Assembly (NCBI RefSeq): GCF_001417775.1
Contig: NZ_BBZJ01000014.1
Coordinates: 1 to 64,000, forward strand
Reading direction: 5' to 3'
Source of the DNA: Streptomyces sp. TP-A0356
GTDB lineage: Bacteria > Actinomycetota > Actinomycetes > Streptomycetales > Streptomycetaceae
Length of the DNA stretch: 64,000 nucleotides
Part shown: in pieces, positions 1 through 9,016 of the stretch
Numbering within the stretch: the first letter of the stretch is position 1
Layout of the letters: each line of letters starts with the position of its first letter
The notes under the pieces: model-generated
What the model was told of the DNA's origin: nothing
Databases searched by the model: none
The model's input: the letters and a program-made list of their open reading frames with translations, nothing else
Position numbers and translations under genes: made by a program

Positions 1-2
1 GT

Positions 3-17
3 TTCCGACTCTATCAG
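3..17 (-). promoter_or_regulatory. rrn-type promoter -10 region (third of a tandem set)
   Basis: Read on the minus strand this is CTGATAGAGTCGGAAAC, with TAGAGT (positions 8-13) as the -10 hexamer. A near copy lies 80 bp upstream on the same strand. Closely spaced -10 elements followed by a conserved GTCGG are typical of Streptomyces rRNA operon leaders, where several promoters have poor -35 boxes. No good -35 is visible. The rRNA genes would lie outside the window to the left, so this is inference from promoter style. Confidence 0.5.
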
Positions 18-81
18 ACCTTCTCGATCCGATTTCCTCGGTGCTTTCCAGGTTCCCGCTCTCGCGTTTCCCTTTCCGGCG

Positions 82-97
82 CTCCCGACTTTATCAG
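82..97 (-). promoter_or_regulatory. rrn-type promoter -10 region (second of a tandem set)
   Basis: The minus strand reads TCTGATAAAGTCGGGAG, with TAAAGT (positions 88-93) as the -10. It is a direct near-repeat of the element at 3-17, and the roughly 30 bp downstream of each also resemble one another. No consensus -35 is visible 17-18 bp upstream. Confidence 0.5.
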
Positions 98-228
98 AGA
101 TTTCAGAGCCGATTGATCGGCGTCGATTTCTCATACATCGGGATGGGCTTCGCGGAATCGATGTTCCGGAAGCAAGCAGATCGCTCAATGTCCCAGGGTG
201 GACACGTCCACCTCCAGGCAACTGTTCG

Positions 229-257
229 AATCTACCTCCCCACTCGGTCCGTGTCAA
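229..257 (-). promoter_or_regulatory. Consensus vegetative promoter, probably first promoter of an rRNA operon
   Basis: On the minus strand a perfect -35 TTGACA (positions 252-257) and a -10 TAGATT (229-234) are separated by exactly 17 bp, the ideal spacing for the principal sigma factor. It fires leftwards, away from the gene that ends at 331, into about 230 bp of leader with two more -10 elements. A strong consensus promoter followed by a tandem set is how Streptomyces rRNA operons begin. Confidence 0.65.
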
Positions 258-330
258 CAGCTCTCGTGGGGCGAAGAGGAGACTAGCAGGTCAACGCCGC
301 GTGACGCACATCCGGCAGGGCTGCTGGACA

Positions 331-1338
331 TCACGCCGCCGTCGGAACCGTCGCGCTGCGCTCATCGGCCTCCACATCACCCGTGTCGCCGGCCCGAGCC
401 GCTCGTCCGCCCAGGACATGGACGTAGGTGAGGAAGGCCAGCTCGGCGACGATCCCGATCGCTATGCGGGCCCAGGTCGGAAGGCCGGACGGCGTCACGA
501 AGCCCTCGATGGCGCCCGAGACGAACAGGACCAGCGCGAGGCCGATCGCCATGCCCAGGGCTGCCCGGCCCTCCTCGGCCAGCGCGGTACGGCGGGAACG
601 GGGCCCCGGGTCGATGAGGGTCCAACCGAGTCGCAGACCCGTCCCGGCGGCCACGAAGACGGCCGTCAGCTCCAGGAGGCCGTGCGGGAGGACCAGGCCC
701 AGGAAGGCGTCGAGCCGGCCGGCCGACGACATCAGGCCGATGCCCACCCCGAGGTTCAGCATGTTCTCGAAGAGGATCCAGAGGACCGGGAGGCCCAGGA
801 AGATGCCGAGGACCAGGCACATCGCGGCGGCCTGGGCGTTGTTCGTCCACACCTGGGCGGCGAAGGCGGCGGCGGGATGGCTTGAGTAGTACGTCTCGTA
901 CTCACCGCCGGGCCGCGTCAGGTTGCGTAGCTCGCCTGGGGCCGCGATCGAGGACTGGACCTCCGGATGGGTGCCGATCCACCACCCCAGGAGCGCCGCC
1001 ACGACCGTGGAGAACAGTGCCGTGGGGATCCACCAGCGACGCGAACGGTAGACCGCGGCGGGGAACCCGTATGCGAGGAAGCGTGTGACATCGCGCCACG
1101 AGGCGCGGCGCGTGCCCGTCACGGCGCTGCGCGCGCGTGCCACCAGCTGGCTGAGCCGGCCCGTCAGCTGGGGATCCGGCGCACTGGACTGGATCACCGA
1201 GAGGTGGGTGGCGGTGCGCTGGTAGAGGGTGACGAGTTCGTCCGCCTCGGCTCCGGTGAGGCGGCGCCGGCGGCGCAGCAGGGCCTCCAGGCGGTCCCAC
1301 TCGGCGCGGTGGGTGGACACGAACACGTCGAGGTCCAT
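331..1338 (-). CDS. Stage II sporulation protein M family membrane protein
   Basis: This 335-residue protein has a soluble, Arg-rich N-terminal region of about 90 residues followed by five or six hydrophobic segments (roughly 98-118, 160-190, 205-235, 262-285 and 290-310). The motif PHGLLEL near residue 205 matches the conserved P-H-G-x-x-E signature of the SpoIIM family. In Bacillus SpoIIM takes part in engulfment peptidoglycan remodelling. In Streptomyces homologues are not tied to a known step, so only a membrane role is supported. It is divergent from the RDD gene at 1458, with a shared 119-bp intergenic region. The two families often sit together in actinobacteria, which suggests a linked envelope function. 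Confidence 0.85.
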   Translation of the reverse strand: MDLDVFVSTHRAEWDRLEALLRRRRRLTGAEADELVTLYQRTATHLSVIQSSAPDPQLTGRLSQLVARARSAVTGTRRASWRDVTRFLAYGFPAAVYRSRRWWIPTALFSTVVAALLGWWIGTHPEVQSSIAAPGELRNLTRPGGEYETYYSSHPAAAFAAQVWTNNAQAAAMCLVLGIFLGLPVLWILFENMLNLGVGIGLMSSAGRLDAFLGLVLPHGLLELTAVFVAAGTGLRLGWTLIDPGPRSRRTALAEEGRAALGMAIGLALVLFVSGAIEGFVTPSGLPTWARIAIGIVAELAFLTYVHVLGGRAARAGDTGDVEADERSATVPTAA

Positions 1339-1457
1339 GGGATGGCTGCTCCTCGTCCTCTCGTACTGCGTGTCAGCTTGTCGTACTGCGGCGCGATGTG
1401 CCCTCAGCTTGGCAGACTGTCGTATCCCGGGGGTGGGTCAGGGGAAGGACGGCAGAC

Positions 1458-2447
1458 GTGAGTGAGCTAGTGACGGGTGAGGCGGTGGCGCTCGAGCTGC
1501 GCCCCGCGAGGCTGCCGAGCCGGACGCTGGCGGTGTTGCTCGATCTGGCGGTGACCATCGCGGTCTACGTCATCGTGATGATCGCCCTGTTGGCGTCCAC
1601 ATCCGGACTGGACGACGCCGCGCGGGTCGCGGTGTCGATCGCGGCCTTCCTGCTCGTGCTGGTGGGGGGCCCGATCGCGGTGGAGACGCTCAGCCACGGC
1701 CGTTCGCTGGGGAAGCTGGCCTGTGGGCTGCGGGTGGTGCGGGACGACGGGGGGCCGATCCGGTTCCGGCACGCGTTGGTCCGGGGCGCGGTCGGTGTGG
1801 TGGAGATCCTGATGACGTTCGGGGTCGTGGCGTGCGTCGCCTCCCTGGTGTCGGCGCGCGGCCGACGGCTCGGTGACGTGTTCGCGGGCACGCTGGTCGT
1901 ACGGGAGCGGGTGCCCGCGGGGCGCGCGGCCTTCGTGCCTCCGCCGCCGCCCTGGCTCGCGGGCCGGTTCTCCGAGTTGGATCTTTCGGCGGTTCCTGAC
2001 GGGCTGTGGCTCGCGATCCGCCAGTACCTGACGCGCATGCAGCAGCTGGATCCTCAGGTGGGCCGGACGCTGGCGGAACGTCTCGCCGCGGACCTCGCGG
2101 CGCGTACGGGGGCGCCGGCGCCGCACGGTGTTCCGCCGGCCGCGTATCTGGCGGCCGTGGTGCAGGAGCGACGGGCCCGTGAGACGCGGCGGGCTTTCGG
2201 CGGCGGCGAGGGTGGAGCCGTGGGCGTGAGCCCGGAAGCTCAGTGGATCCCGGCCGGTCCGGCCCCGACGCCCCAGCACGCTCCCGCCCCGTCGGCCGAG
2301 GTGGGTCCTTGGTCGGTTCCCGGCCCGGACGCAGCGGGCGAGACGGCCGGGCGGCCCGGTCGGTCGCAGACGTACGGCCGGCCCGAGGCGTCGGTGCCGG
2401 ACGAGCCGTCGGAGCGGCCGTCCACCGGGTTTGCGCCGCCCGCCTAG
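1458..2447 (+). CDS. RDD family membrane protein
   Basis: I chose the GTG at 1458, giving about 329 residues, because family homology starts immediately after it (ELVTGEAVALELRPARLPSR) and the upstream in-frame ATG at 1398 would lie inside the divergent promoter region. There are three predicted membrane helices (about residues 18-45, 58-80 and 110-135). The RDD signature is visible as an Arg in helix 1 (LPSRTLAVLLDL), the following Asp, and the second Asp in RRLGDVFAGT. HGRSLGKLACGLRV is a typical family motif. The C-terminal 140 residues are Pro/Ala-rich, low complexity and probably cytoplasmic. RDD proteins are thought to be transporters or membrane organisers; the function is not established. 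Confidence 0.85.
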   Translation: MSELVTGEAVALELRPARLPSRTLAVLLDLAVTIAVYVIVMIALLASTSGLDDAARVAVSIAAFLLVLVGGPIAVETLSHGRSLGKLACGLRVVRDDGGPIRFRHALVRGAVGVVEILMTFGVVACVASLVSARGRRLGDVFAGTLVVRERVPAGRAAFVPPPPPWLAGRFSELDLSAVPDGLWLAIRQYLTRMQQLDPQVGRTLAERLAADLAARTGAPAPHGVPPAAYLAAVVQERRARETRRAFGGGEGGAVGVSPEAQWIPAGPAPTPQHAPAPSAEVGPWSVPGPDAAGETAGRPGRSQTYGRPEASVPDEPSERPSTGFAPPA

Positions 2448-2588
2448 CCAGGGCGCTTCTGACGGAGACGGTGCCCGCCCGGCTGACGGGAACCGATGAC
2501 CGCTGCATCGGTCGGCCTTGGAGCGGTCGGACTCGTGCGACCCCGATGCGGACGCGGTCCGTCTCCGTGCCGGCCTTCGGCCGGGACG

Positions 2589-3203
2589 TCAGGTGAACAC
2601 CGACGGCGGCGAATCGAGGTGCTCCAGCTCGATGCCGGGTGCCGCGAGCACCACGTCGCCGGAGATGTGGACGGTGTGCCGCTCCCCCGTGTCCAGGGCC
2701 GTGACCTGGTACTCGTCCACGATCAGGGGGGCGTTGTCAGTGGCGTGTGCTTCTCTTGCGATCAGGGCCCAGGACTGGTCCACGGTGCGGGGGGCGAGGA
2801 CCGGATCGGTGAAGGCGACGAGGCGTACGCGCGTCGCGGAGGACGAGGGGGTGAGGCGCAGGAGACGAGCGGTGGCGACGAGGAACGCCGGGGACGTGCC
2901 GGTGAAGGCGTGGGCGCGGACAGTGCCTTCGATGGCATGGGTGCCGGTGGGGTCGGTGCGGACCCAGGTGACGCCGTCGAGGGCGGCCCCCCGTACCTGC
3001 CAGCCCCCGGCGTGCAGTTCGAGGCGGATGGGACGGCCGAGGTCGTCGAGGGCGAGGTCGACGGAGCCTGCGTGGTCGCCGGAAGGGGTGGTCAGCTGGG
3101 AGACGTAGCGCCAGCCGGAGGGGCCGGGCGCACAGTGGAAGTGTTCTTCGGCGAGGAGAGTGTGGTCGTGCGGGTCGTGAAGCGAATATCGGCCGCGGGG
3201 CAT
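2589..3203 (-). CDS. Conserved hypothetical protein, 204 aa
   Basis: The ATG at 3203 opens a 204-residue protein with no signal peptide or membrane segment. Codon usage is typical of the neighbours and the predicted composition is beta-rich, with many alternating hydrophobics, as in VDLALDDLGRPIRLELHAGG. I do not recognise a catalytic motif. It lies downstream of ahcY on the same strand, but strong hairpins at 3259-3293 and 3356-3383 separate them, so it is probably transcribed on its own. It converges on the RDD gene. Confidence 0.75.
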   Translation of the reverse strand: MPRGRYSLHDPHDHTLLAEEHFHCAPGPSGWRYVSQLTTPSGDHAGSVDLALDDLGRPIRLELHAGGWQVRGAALDGVTWVRTDPTGTHAIEGTVRAHAFTGTSPAFLVATARLLRLTPSSSATRVRLVAFTDPVLAPRTVDQSWALIAREAHATDNAPLIVDEYQVTALDTGERHTVHISGDVVLAAPGIELEHLDSPPSVFT

Positions 3204-3258
3204 GAGGGTCCTGGGTCGTGAGGGCTGGTCGGGCCAGTCTGCCTGGTCCGGCCAAAGG

Positions 3259-3293
3259 GGCAGGCCCCCGGCACGGGGGTGCGGGGGCCTGCC
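3259..3293 (-). terminator. Strong hairpin between ahcY and the 204-aa gene
   Basis: An 11-bp perfect inverted repeat (GGCAGGCCCCC with GGGGGCCTGCC) encloses a 13-nt loop. There is no T tract, as is usual for Streptomyces terminators. Confidence 0.6.
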
Positions 3294-3355
3294 TCGGGAC
3301 CTGCTGCCGGGGGCGCGGAGTGCACGGACGTGCTCACACCGTGCGCGTCGGGCTC

Positions 3356-3383
3356 GCGTACGCCCACAGCCTGTGGCGTACGC
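3356..3383 (-). terminator. Terminator hairpin of ahcY
   Basis: The arms GCGTACGCCCACA and TGTGGCGTACGC pair over 12 bp with one bulged C. The hairpin starts 22 bp past the ahcY stop codon and is followed by a second hairpin at 3259-3293. Confidence 0.6.
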
Positions 3384-3404
3384 GCACCCGGGCGCCGTAG
3401 GTGA

Positions 3405-5057
<1,653 letters not shown>

Positions 5058-5182
5058 CTACACCGGAGGACCCGGCCGTCCCCAGTCCGCCCGCGGACAG
5101 ATCACGCCGATCACGGGAGACGGCCGGAATTGCACCAGGGCGCCCATGGGCGGGCTGTCGACGCCGCCCTCCGGGGCGGGAT

Positions 5183-6160
5183 TCAGTGACCGGTCGTCCG
5201 CGGCGGGCCTCCCGGCGTCGCCTCGGGGTCCGGACCCTTCGCCGCCTCGGCCTCGCTGTAGATGTCCGGTTCCAGGTAGATGACGCGGGCGATCGGGACG
5301 GCGGCGCGGATGCGGGCCTCGGCGGCGTTGATCGCGGAGGCGACCTGTGCGGCCGTGTCGTCGTGCCGGACGGCGATCTTGGCGGCGACCAGCAGTTCCT
5401 CGGGGCCGAGGTGAAGCGTGCGCATGTGGATGATGCCGGGGACGCTCTCGCCGTCGACGATGGCCGCCTCGATCTTCTTGACCTCCTCGGCGCCCGCGGC
5501 CTCACCGAGGAGCAGGGACTTGGTCTCGGCGGCGAGGACGAGCGCGATCAGGACGAGGAGCACACCGATGCAGACGGTGCCGATGCCGTCCCAGACACCG
5601 TCTGAGGTGAGGACCGCGAGGCCGACGCCGCCGAGAGCCAGGACCAGACCGATGAGCGCGCCGAAGTCCTCCAGGAGGACGACCGGCAGCTCGGGGGCCT
5701 TGGCACGGCGGACGAACTGCGCCCAGGACAGCTTGCCGCGCAGTTGGTTGGACTCCTTGATGGCGGTGCGGAAGGAGAAGCCCTCGGCGACGACCGCGAA
5801 GACGAGCACGCCCACCGGCCAGTACCAGTGCTCCAGTTCGTGCGGGTGCCGGATCTTCTCGTAGCCCTCGTAGATGGCGAACATGCCGCCGACCGAGAAG
5901 AGGACGATCGAGACGAGGAAGGCGTAGATGAAGCGCTCGCGGCCGTAGCCGAACGGGTGCTGCGGGGTCGCCTGGCGCTGGGACCGCTTGCCGCCGATCA
6001 GCAGCAGGAACTGGTTGCCGGAGTCGGCGAGCGAGTGGACGCCCTCGGCGAGCATCGACGACGAGCCGCTGAAGGCGAACGCCACGAACTTCGCCGCCGC
6101 GATCGCGAGGTTGGCGCCGAGTGCCGCCACGATCGCCCTGGTGCCGCCTGACGCGCTCAT
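5183..6160 (-). CDS. Cation diffusion facilitator (CDF) family metal transporter
   Basis: This 325-residue membrane protein has about six hydrophobic segments (residues 10-30, 40-60, 78-98, 113-133, 160-185 and 190-212) followed by a cytoplasmic C-terminal domain of about 90 residues. The metal-site motif HSLADSGNQ (residues 42-50) and the acidic EDFGALIG in a later helix are the expected liganding segments. HPFGYGRERF is a CDF signature. The family exports Zn2+, Fe2+, Mn2+ or Co2+ by proton exchange; the substrate cannot be read here. Start ATG 6160. It is upstream of ahcY and co-directional, but a 320-bp gap separates it. Confidence 0.9.
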   Translation of the reverse strand: MSASGGTRAIVAALGANLAIAAAKFVAFAFSGSSSMLAEGVHSLADSGNQFLLLIGGKRSQRQATPQHPFGYGRERFIYAFLVSIVLFSVGGMFAIYEGYEKIRHPHELEHWYWPVGVLVFAVVAEGFSFRTAIKESNQLRGKLSWAQFVRRAKAPELPVVLLEDFGALIGLVLALGGVGLAVLTSDGVWDGIGTVCIGVLLVLIALVLAAETKSLLLGEAAGAEEVKKIEAAIVDGESVPGIIHMRTLHLGPEELLVAAKIAVRHDDTAAQVASAINAAEARIRAAVPIARVIYLEPDIYSEAEAAKGPDPEATPGGPPRTTGH

Positions 6161-6324
6161 GTGTTCGCGTTGTCCTTTCGTACGCCGTTCCCGGACCCGG
6201 TCGTATGCCTTCCGGCGACGGCCGGGCCTTTGCCCGTCCTTTGCCGGTGGGCCATTGTTGCAGCCCGGTCGGACGACGGCGCGGCGGGCCTGGCAGCGGT
6301 CCGCCGCGCTCCGGAGGGGCGGGG

Positions 6325-7476
6325 TCAGGCGGCGACCGTGGCCCGGAAGACCGTGCCGGGGCCGGACACTTCGGCCTTGTCGTCGGCCGGTACGAAGACC
6401 GACTCACCGGGGCCGAGCACATGCTCCCCCGCGCGTACGGAACCCGCAGTGCACAGCAGGATCTGCGGGGTCGCGCGCGTGAGGTCCTGCGGGGCGGCGC
6501 CCTCCGGGAGGACGTACCGGGACAGGCGGAACTCGTCGATGGGGGTCTCGTAGACCTCCTCGCCGTCGGGCGCGGCCTCCGGGCGCAGGACGCCGGGGTC
6601 GCTCGCCTCGAAGCGGACGATGCGCAGCAGTTCGGGCACGTCGACGTGCTTGGGGGTCAGGCCGCAGCGCAGGACGTTGTCGGAGTTGGCCATGATCTCG
6701 ACGCCGAGGCCGTTCAGATAGGCGTGCGGGACGCCGGCGCCCAGGAAGAGGGCCTCGCCGGGCTGCAGTTGGACGTGGTTGAGCAGCATGGCCGCGATCA
6801 CGCCCGGGTCGCCGGGGTAGTGGTGGGCGATGTCGGCGTACGGCGCGTAGGAGCCGCCGAGGCGGTCGCAGGCGGCCGCGGCCTCGGTGACCGTGCGGGC
6901 CATGCCCTCGGGGTCGGCGGTCAGGACGGCGGTGAGGACCTCGCGCAGGGCGGCCTCTTCGGGGCGGGCGTGCAGCAGGTCGACGTACGGCTTGAGGGAG
7001 TCGACGTCGAGACCCGCGAGCAGTTCGGCCGCGGCGTCGGGCGCACGGAAGCCGCACAGGCCGTCGAACTCGGTGAGGGCGCAGATCAGTTCGGGCTTGT
7101 GGTTGGCGTCCTTGTAGTTGCGGTGTGGCGCGTCGATCGGGATGCCGCGCTGCTCCTCGTCCTCGTAGCCCTCCTTGGCCTGCTCCAGGTCGGGGTGCAC
7201 CTGGAGGGAGAGCGGGGCGCCGGCGGCGAGGATCTTCAGCAGGAAGGGCAGCCGGGGCCCGAACCGGGCGACCGTGGCGTCGCCCAGCTCTTGTTCCGGT
7301 GCCTCGTCGATCACCTCGTTGAGGGGGCCGCGCGCGGTGCGCGACGGTGCGCCCGGGTGGGCGCCCATCCACATCTCCGCCTGCGGCTCACCGGTCGGTT
7401 CCACGCCGAGGAGCTCGGGAATGGCGGTGGTCGAACCCCAGGCATAGGGGCGGATGGTGTTGTCGAGGCGATCCAT
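6325..7476 (-). CDS. manA: Mannose-6-phosphate isomerase, class I
   Basis: The enzyme interconverts fructose-6-phosphate and mannose-6-phosphate, the entry to GDP-mannose used for glycoproteins, mannolipids and polysaccharide. The type I cupin fold is recognisable from its zinc ligands: SLQVHPD (Gln, His near residue 100), HKPELICAL (Glu), and PHAYLNGLGVEIMANSDNV (His) in the last third. The 383-residue length is normal for bacterial ManA. It is the last gene of a manB, Trm112-like, SIS, manA series on the minus strand. The two hairpins at 7501-7546 lie between the SIS gene and manA and may reduce read-through. Confidence 0.95.
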   Translation of the reverse strand: MDRLDNTIRPYAWGSTTAIPELLGVEPTGEPQAEMWMGAHPGAPSRTARGPLNEVIDEAPEQELGDATVARFGPRLPFLLKILAAGAPLSLQVHPDLEQAKEGYEDEEQRGIPIDAPHRNYKDANHKPELICALTEFDGLCGFRAPDAAAELLAGLDVDSLKPYVDLLHARPEEAALREVLTAVLTADPEGMARTVTEAAAACDRLGGSYAPYADIAHHYPGDPGVIAAMLLNHVQLQPGEALFLGAGVPHAYLNGLGVEIMANSDNVLRCGLTPKHVDVPELLRIVRFEASDPGVLRPEAAPDGEEVYETPIDEFRLSRYVLPEGAAPQDLTRATPQILLCTAGSVRAGEHVLGPGESVFVPADDKAEVSGPGTVFRATVAA

Positions 7477-7500
7477 GGGTGTCTTTTCTCCGTACTTACG

Positions 7501-7546
7501 CTGCTCGGCGGGCCGCCGAGCAGTAGGCCTGAGCCAAGATCAGGCC
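7501..7546 (-). terminator. Two consecutive hairpins between SIS gene and manA
   Basis: The first hairpin pairs CTGCTCGGC with GCCGAGCAG (7501-7523). The second pairs GGCCTGA with TCAGGCC (7526-7546) and includes the stop codon of the SIS gene. They may terminate the upstream transcript or attenuate manA. Confidence 0.45.
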
Positions 7547-8667
7547 CCCGAAGCGAGCGCCACGTAAACAGCGGCGAAATCCGTGATGGCGATCAGTTCC
7601 GCGAGGGTCTCCAGTTCGCCGCCGTCCTCCGGTTCGAGTTCGCTGATCGCCGTGTCGTGGCTGAGGGCCAGGTCGCGTGCGGCGGGGGCCGCGCTCAGGC
7701 CGCCGATCGGGCGGTCGCGCAGGAGGACCACGCGCGCGTGGAGGGCCTGTGCCTCCTCGACGCGGTCACGGAAGAAGTCGTCGGGGTCGGCTCCGGCGGC
7801 GAGTGCGCCGGACAGCAGGACGCTGTGCGAGGCGAGCGCCTCGGGCAACTGCGCGGTGAGCGCTGGGCGTCCGGCCAGCTCGGCGAGCGCGGCGGCGAAA
7901 CGGCGCCCGGCCGGCGCGGCGGAGACGCCCTCCGTCCAGATCACCGGGAGCGACTCGGCGAGCTCGGCGGCGAGGTTCTTGGCGGGGTTGCTGTAGGTCG
8001 CGATCGCCGGCCCGCAGCGCTCGGCGACCTGGTCGAGGCGGTCGGCGACCCTCTCCAGGGCGTCGGGCGGCGCGGAGAGCAGCCCGGTGCGGTCCAGGAG
8101 GGCGAGCAGCGGGGTGAGCAGGGCCCACAGGACACCGGGCGCGGCCGCGGTGAGGGGCTCCTCCTGGTCGTACGGGGCGGTGGCCATCGGCACGAACAGG
8201 CCGTGCGCGCCGGCCACCGCGTCCGTGACCGGGGAGCGATCGGGGGCCACGGCGACGACGGTGCAGCCGCGGCGGTAGGCCTGGTCCACCAGGAGCGACA
8301 GGCCCGGTTCGGTTCCGTCCGGTGTCGCGATCAGCAGCAGGTCGACCGGGCCCGCCCAGCCGGGCAGCTCCCAGCGCAGGGCGCCGGCGGCCGGGGCGAC
8401 ACCGGTCGGGTGGATGCGGGTGACCGGGCAGGCGGCGCCCGCGAGGGTGTCGAGCAGTTCGGCGACGCCCACGGAGGCGGTGCCGGGGCCCGCGATGAGG
8501 ACGGCGCGCGGGCGGCCGTCGGGCTTCAGGTCGTTGATCCCCGCCTCGGCCGCGTGTCGCACGGCGGTGCGGACCCGGGCGCCTGCCTCGGCGGCGCCCC
8601 GCAGCAGTGCGCGACGGTCTGCGCGCGCCAGCCCCTCGGGGTCGTCGAGCAGCGATTCGTCCAGCAT
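7540..8667 (-). CDS. SIS domain phosphosugar-binding protein (phosphoglucose/phosphomannose isomerase-like)
   Basis: This 375-residue protein has two SIS-like halves. The first (about residues 50-190) contains GPGTASVGVAELLDTLAG and the Ser/Thr-rich LIATPDGTEPG sugar-phosphate loop. The second (about 220-370) matches the C-terminal SIS domain of bifunctional phosphoglucose/phosphomannose isomerases and includes NPAKNLAAELAESLPVIW. A catalytic assignment is not safe, because the usual isomerase active-site residues are not obvious. Its place between manB and manA points to hexose-phosphate handling. Start ATG 8667, 28 bp after the Trm112-like stop. Confidence 0.85.
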   Translation of the reverse strand: MLDESLLDDPEGLARADRRALLRGAAEAGARVRTAVRHAAEAGINDLKPDGRPRAVLIAGPGTASVGVAELLDTLAGAACPVTRIHPTGVAPAAGALRWELPGWAGPVDLLLIATPDGTEPGLSLLVDQAYRRGCTVVAVAPDRSPVTDAVAGAHGLFVPMATAPYDQEEPLTAAAPGVLWALLTPLLALLDRTGLLSAPPDALERVADRLDQVAERCGPAIATYSNPAKNLAAELAESLPVIWTEGVSAAPAGRRFAAALAELAGRPALTAQLPEALASHSVLLSGALAAGADPDDFFRDRVEEAQALHARVVLLRDRPIGGLSAAPAARDLALSHDTAISELEPEDGGELETLAELIAITDFAAVYVALASGA

Positions 8668-8695
8668 GGGCGGCAGCCTCCGATCGCCGGGTCCG

Positions 8696-8866
8696 TTACG
8701 CGGGGCGGCGGGCCTCGTCGACGAGCAGGACCGGGATGCCGTCCCGGACCGGGTAGGCGAGGCCGCAGTCCTGGCCCGTGCAGACCAGCTCGCTCTCCTC
8801 CTCCTTGAGCGGGGCGTGGCACGCCGGGCAGGCGAGGATCTCGAGGAGGCCGGCTTCGAGCGGCAT
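8696..8866 (-). CDS. Trm112-like zinc-ribbon protein, 56 aa
   Basis: This small ORF reads [20 protein letters not shown], then a second Cys pair in [13 protein letters not shown], and ends in [10 protein letters not shown]. The four cysteines in two CxxC / CxxxxC knuckles, and the segment [11 protein letters not shown], are hallmarks of the Trm112/YcaR family. Eukaryotic and archaeal Trm112 proteins activate methyltransferases; the bacterial partner is not known. Start ATG 8866. The gene lies between manB and the SIS gene with short gaps, so it is probably part of the same operon. Confidence 0.9.
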   Translation of the reverse strand: MPLEAGLLEILACPACHAPLKEEESELVCTGQDCGLAYPVRDGIPVLLVDEARRPA

Positions 8867-8948
8867 GGCGGGTCCCTTCGGAGCGGGTGCGCTTGGCCTG
8901 GTCAGAGTACCGCTGCGGTGGGCGGCACGCGGGGGTTGGGCAGGGTCC

Positions 8949-9004
8949 GGCTCCCCCTCCTCGCCCCGCCCGCGAGCCTCACGGGCTCGCGGGGAGGAGG
9001 AGCC
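8949..9004 (-). terminator. Extended hairpin downstream of manB
   Basis: The core stem CCCGCGAGCC / GGGCTCGCGGG (8969-8993) closes a TCAC loop. Outer arms GGCTCC and GGAGCC extend the structure to 56 nt. It starts 13 bp after the manB stop and would terminate or attenuate before the Trm112-like gene. Confidence 0.6.
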
Positions 9005-9016
9005 GTGCCCGCGCGG

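Noticed and set aside
41..286. 81-residue ORF at the left edge
   Set aside because: It overlaps the tandem promoters, has no ribosome site, and its composition matches non-coding sequence.
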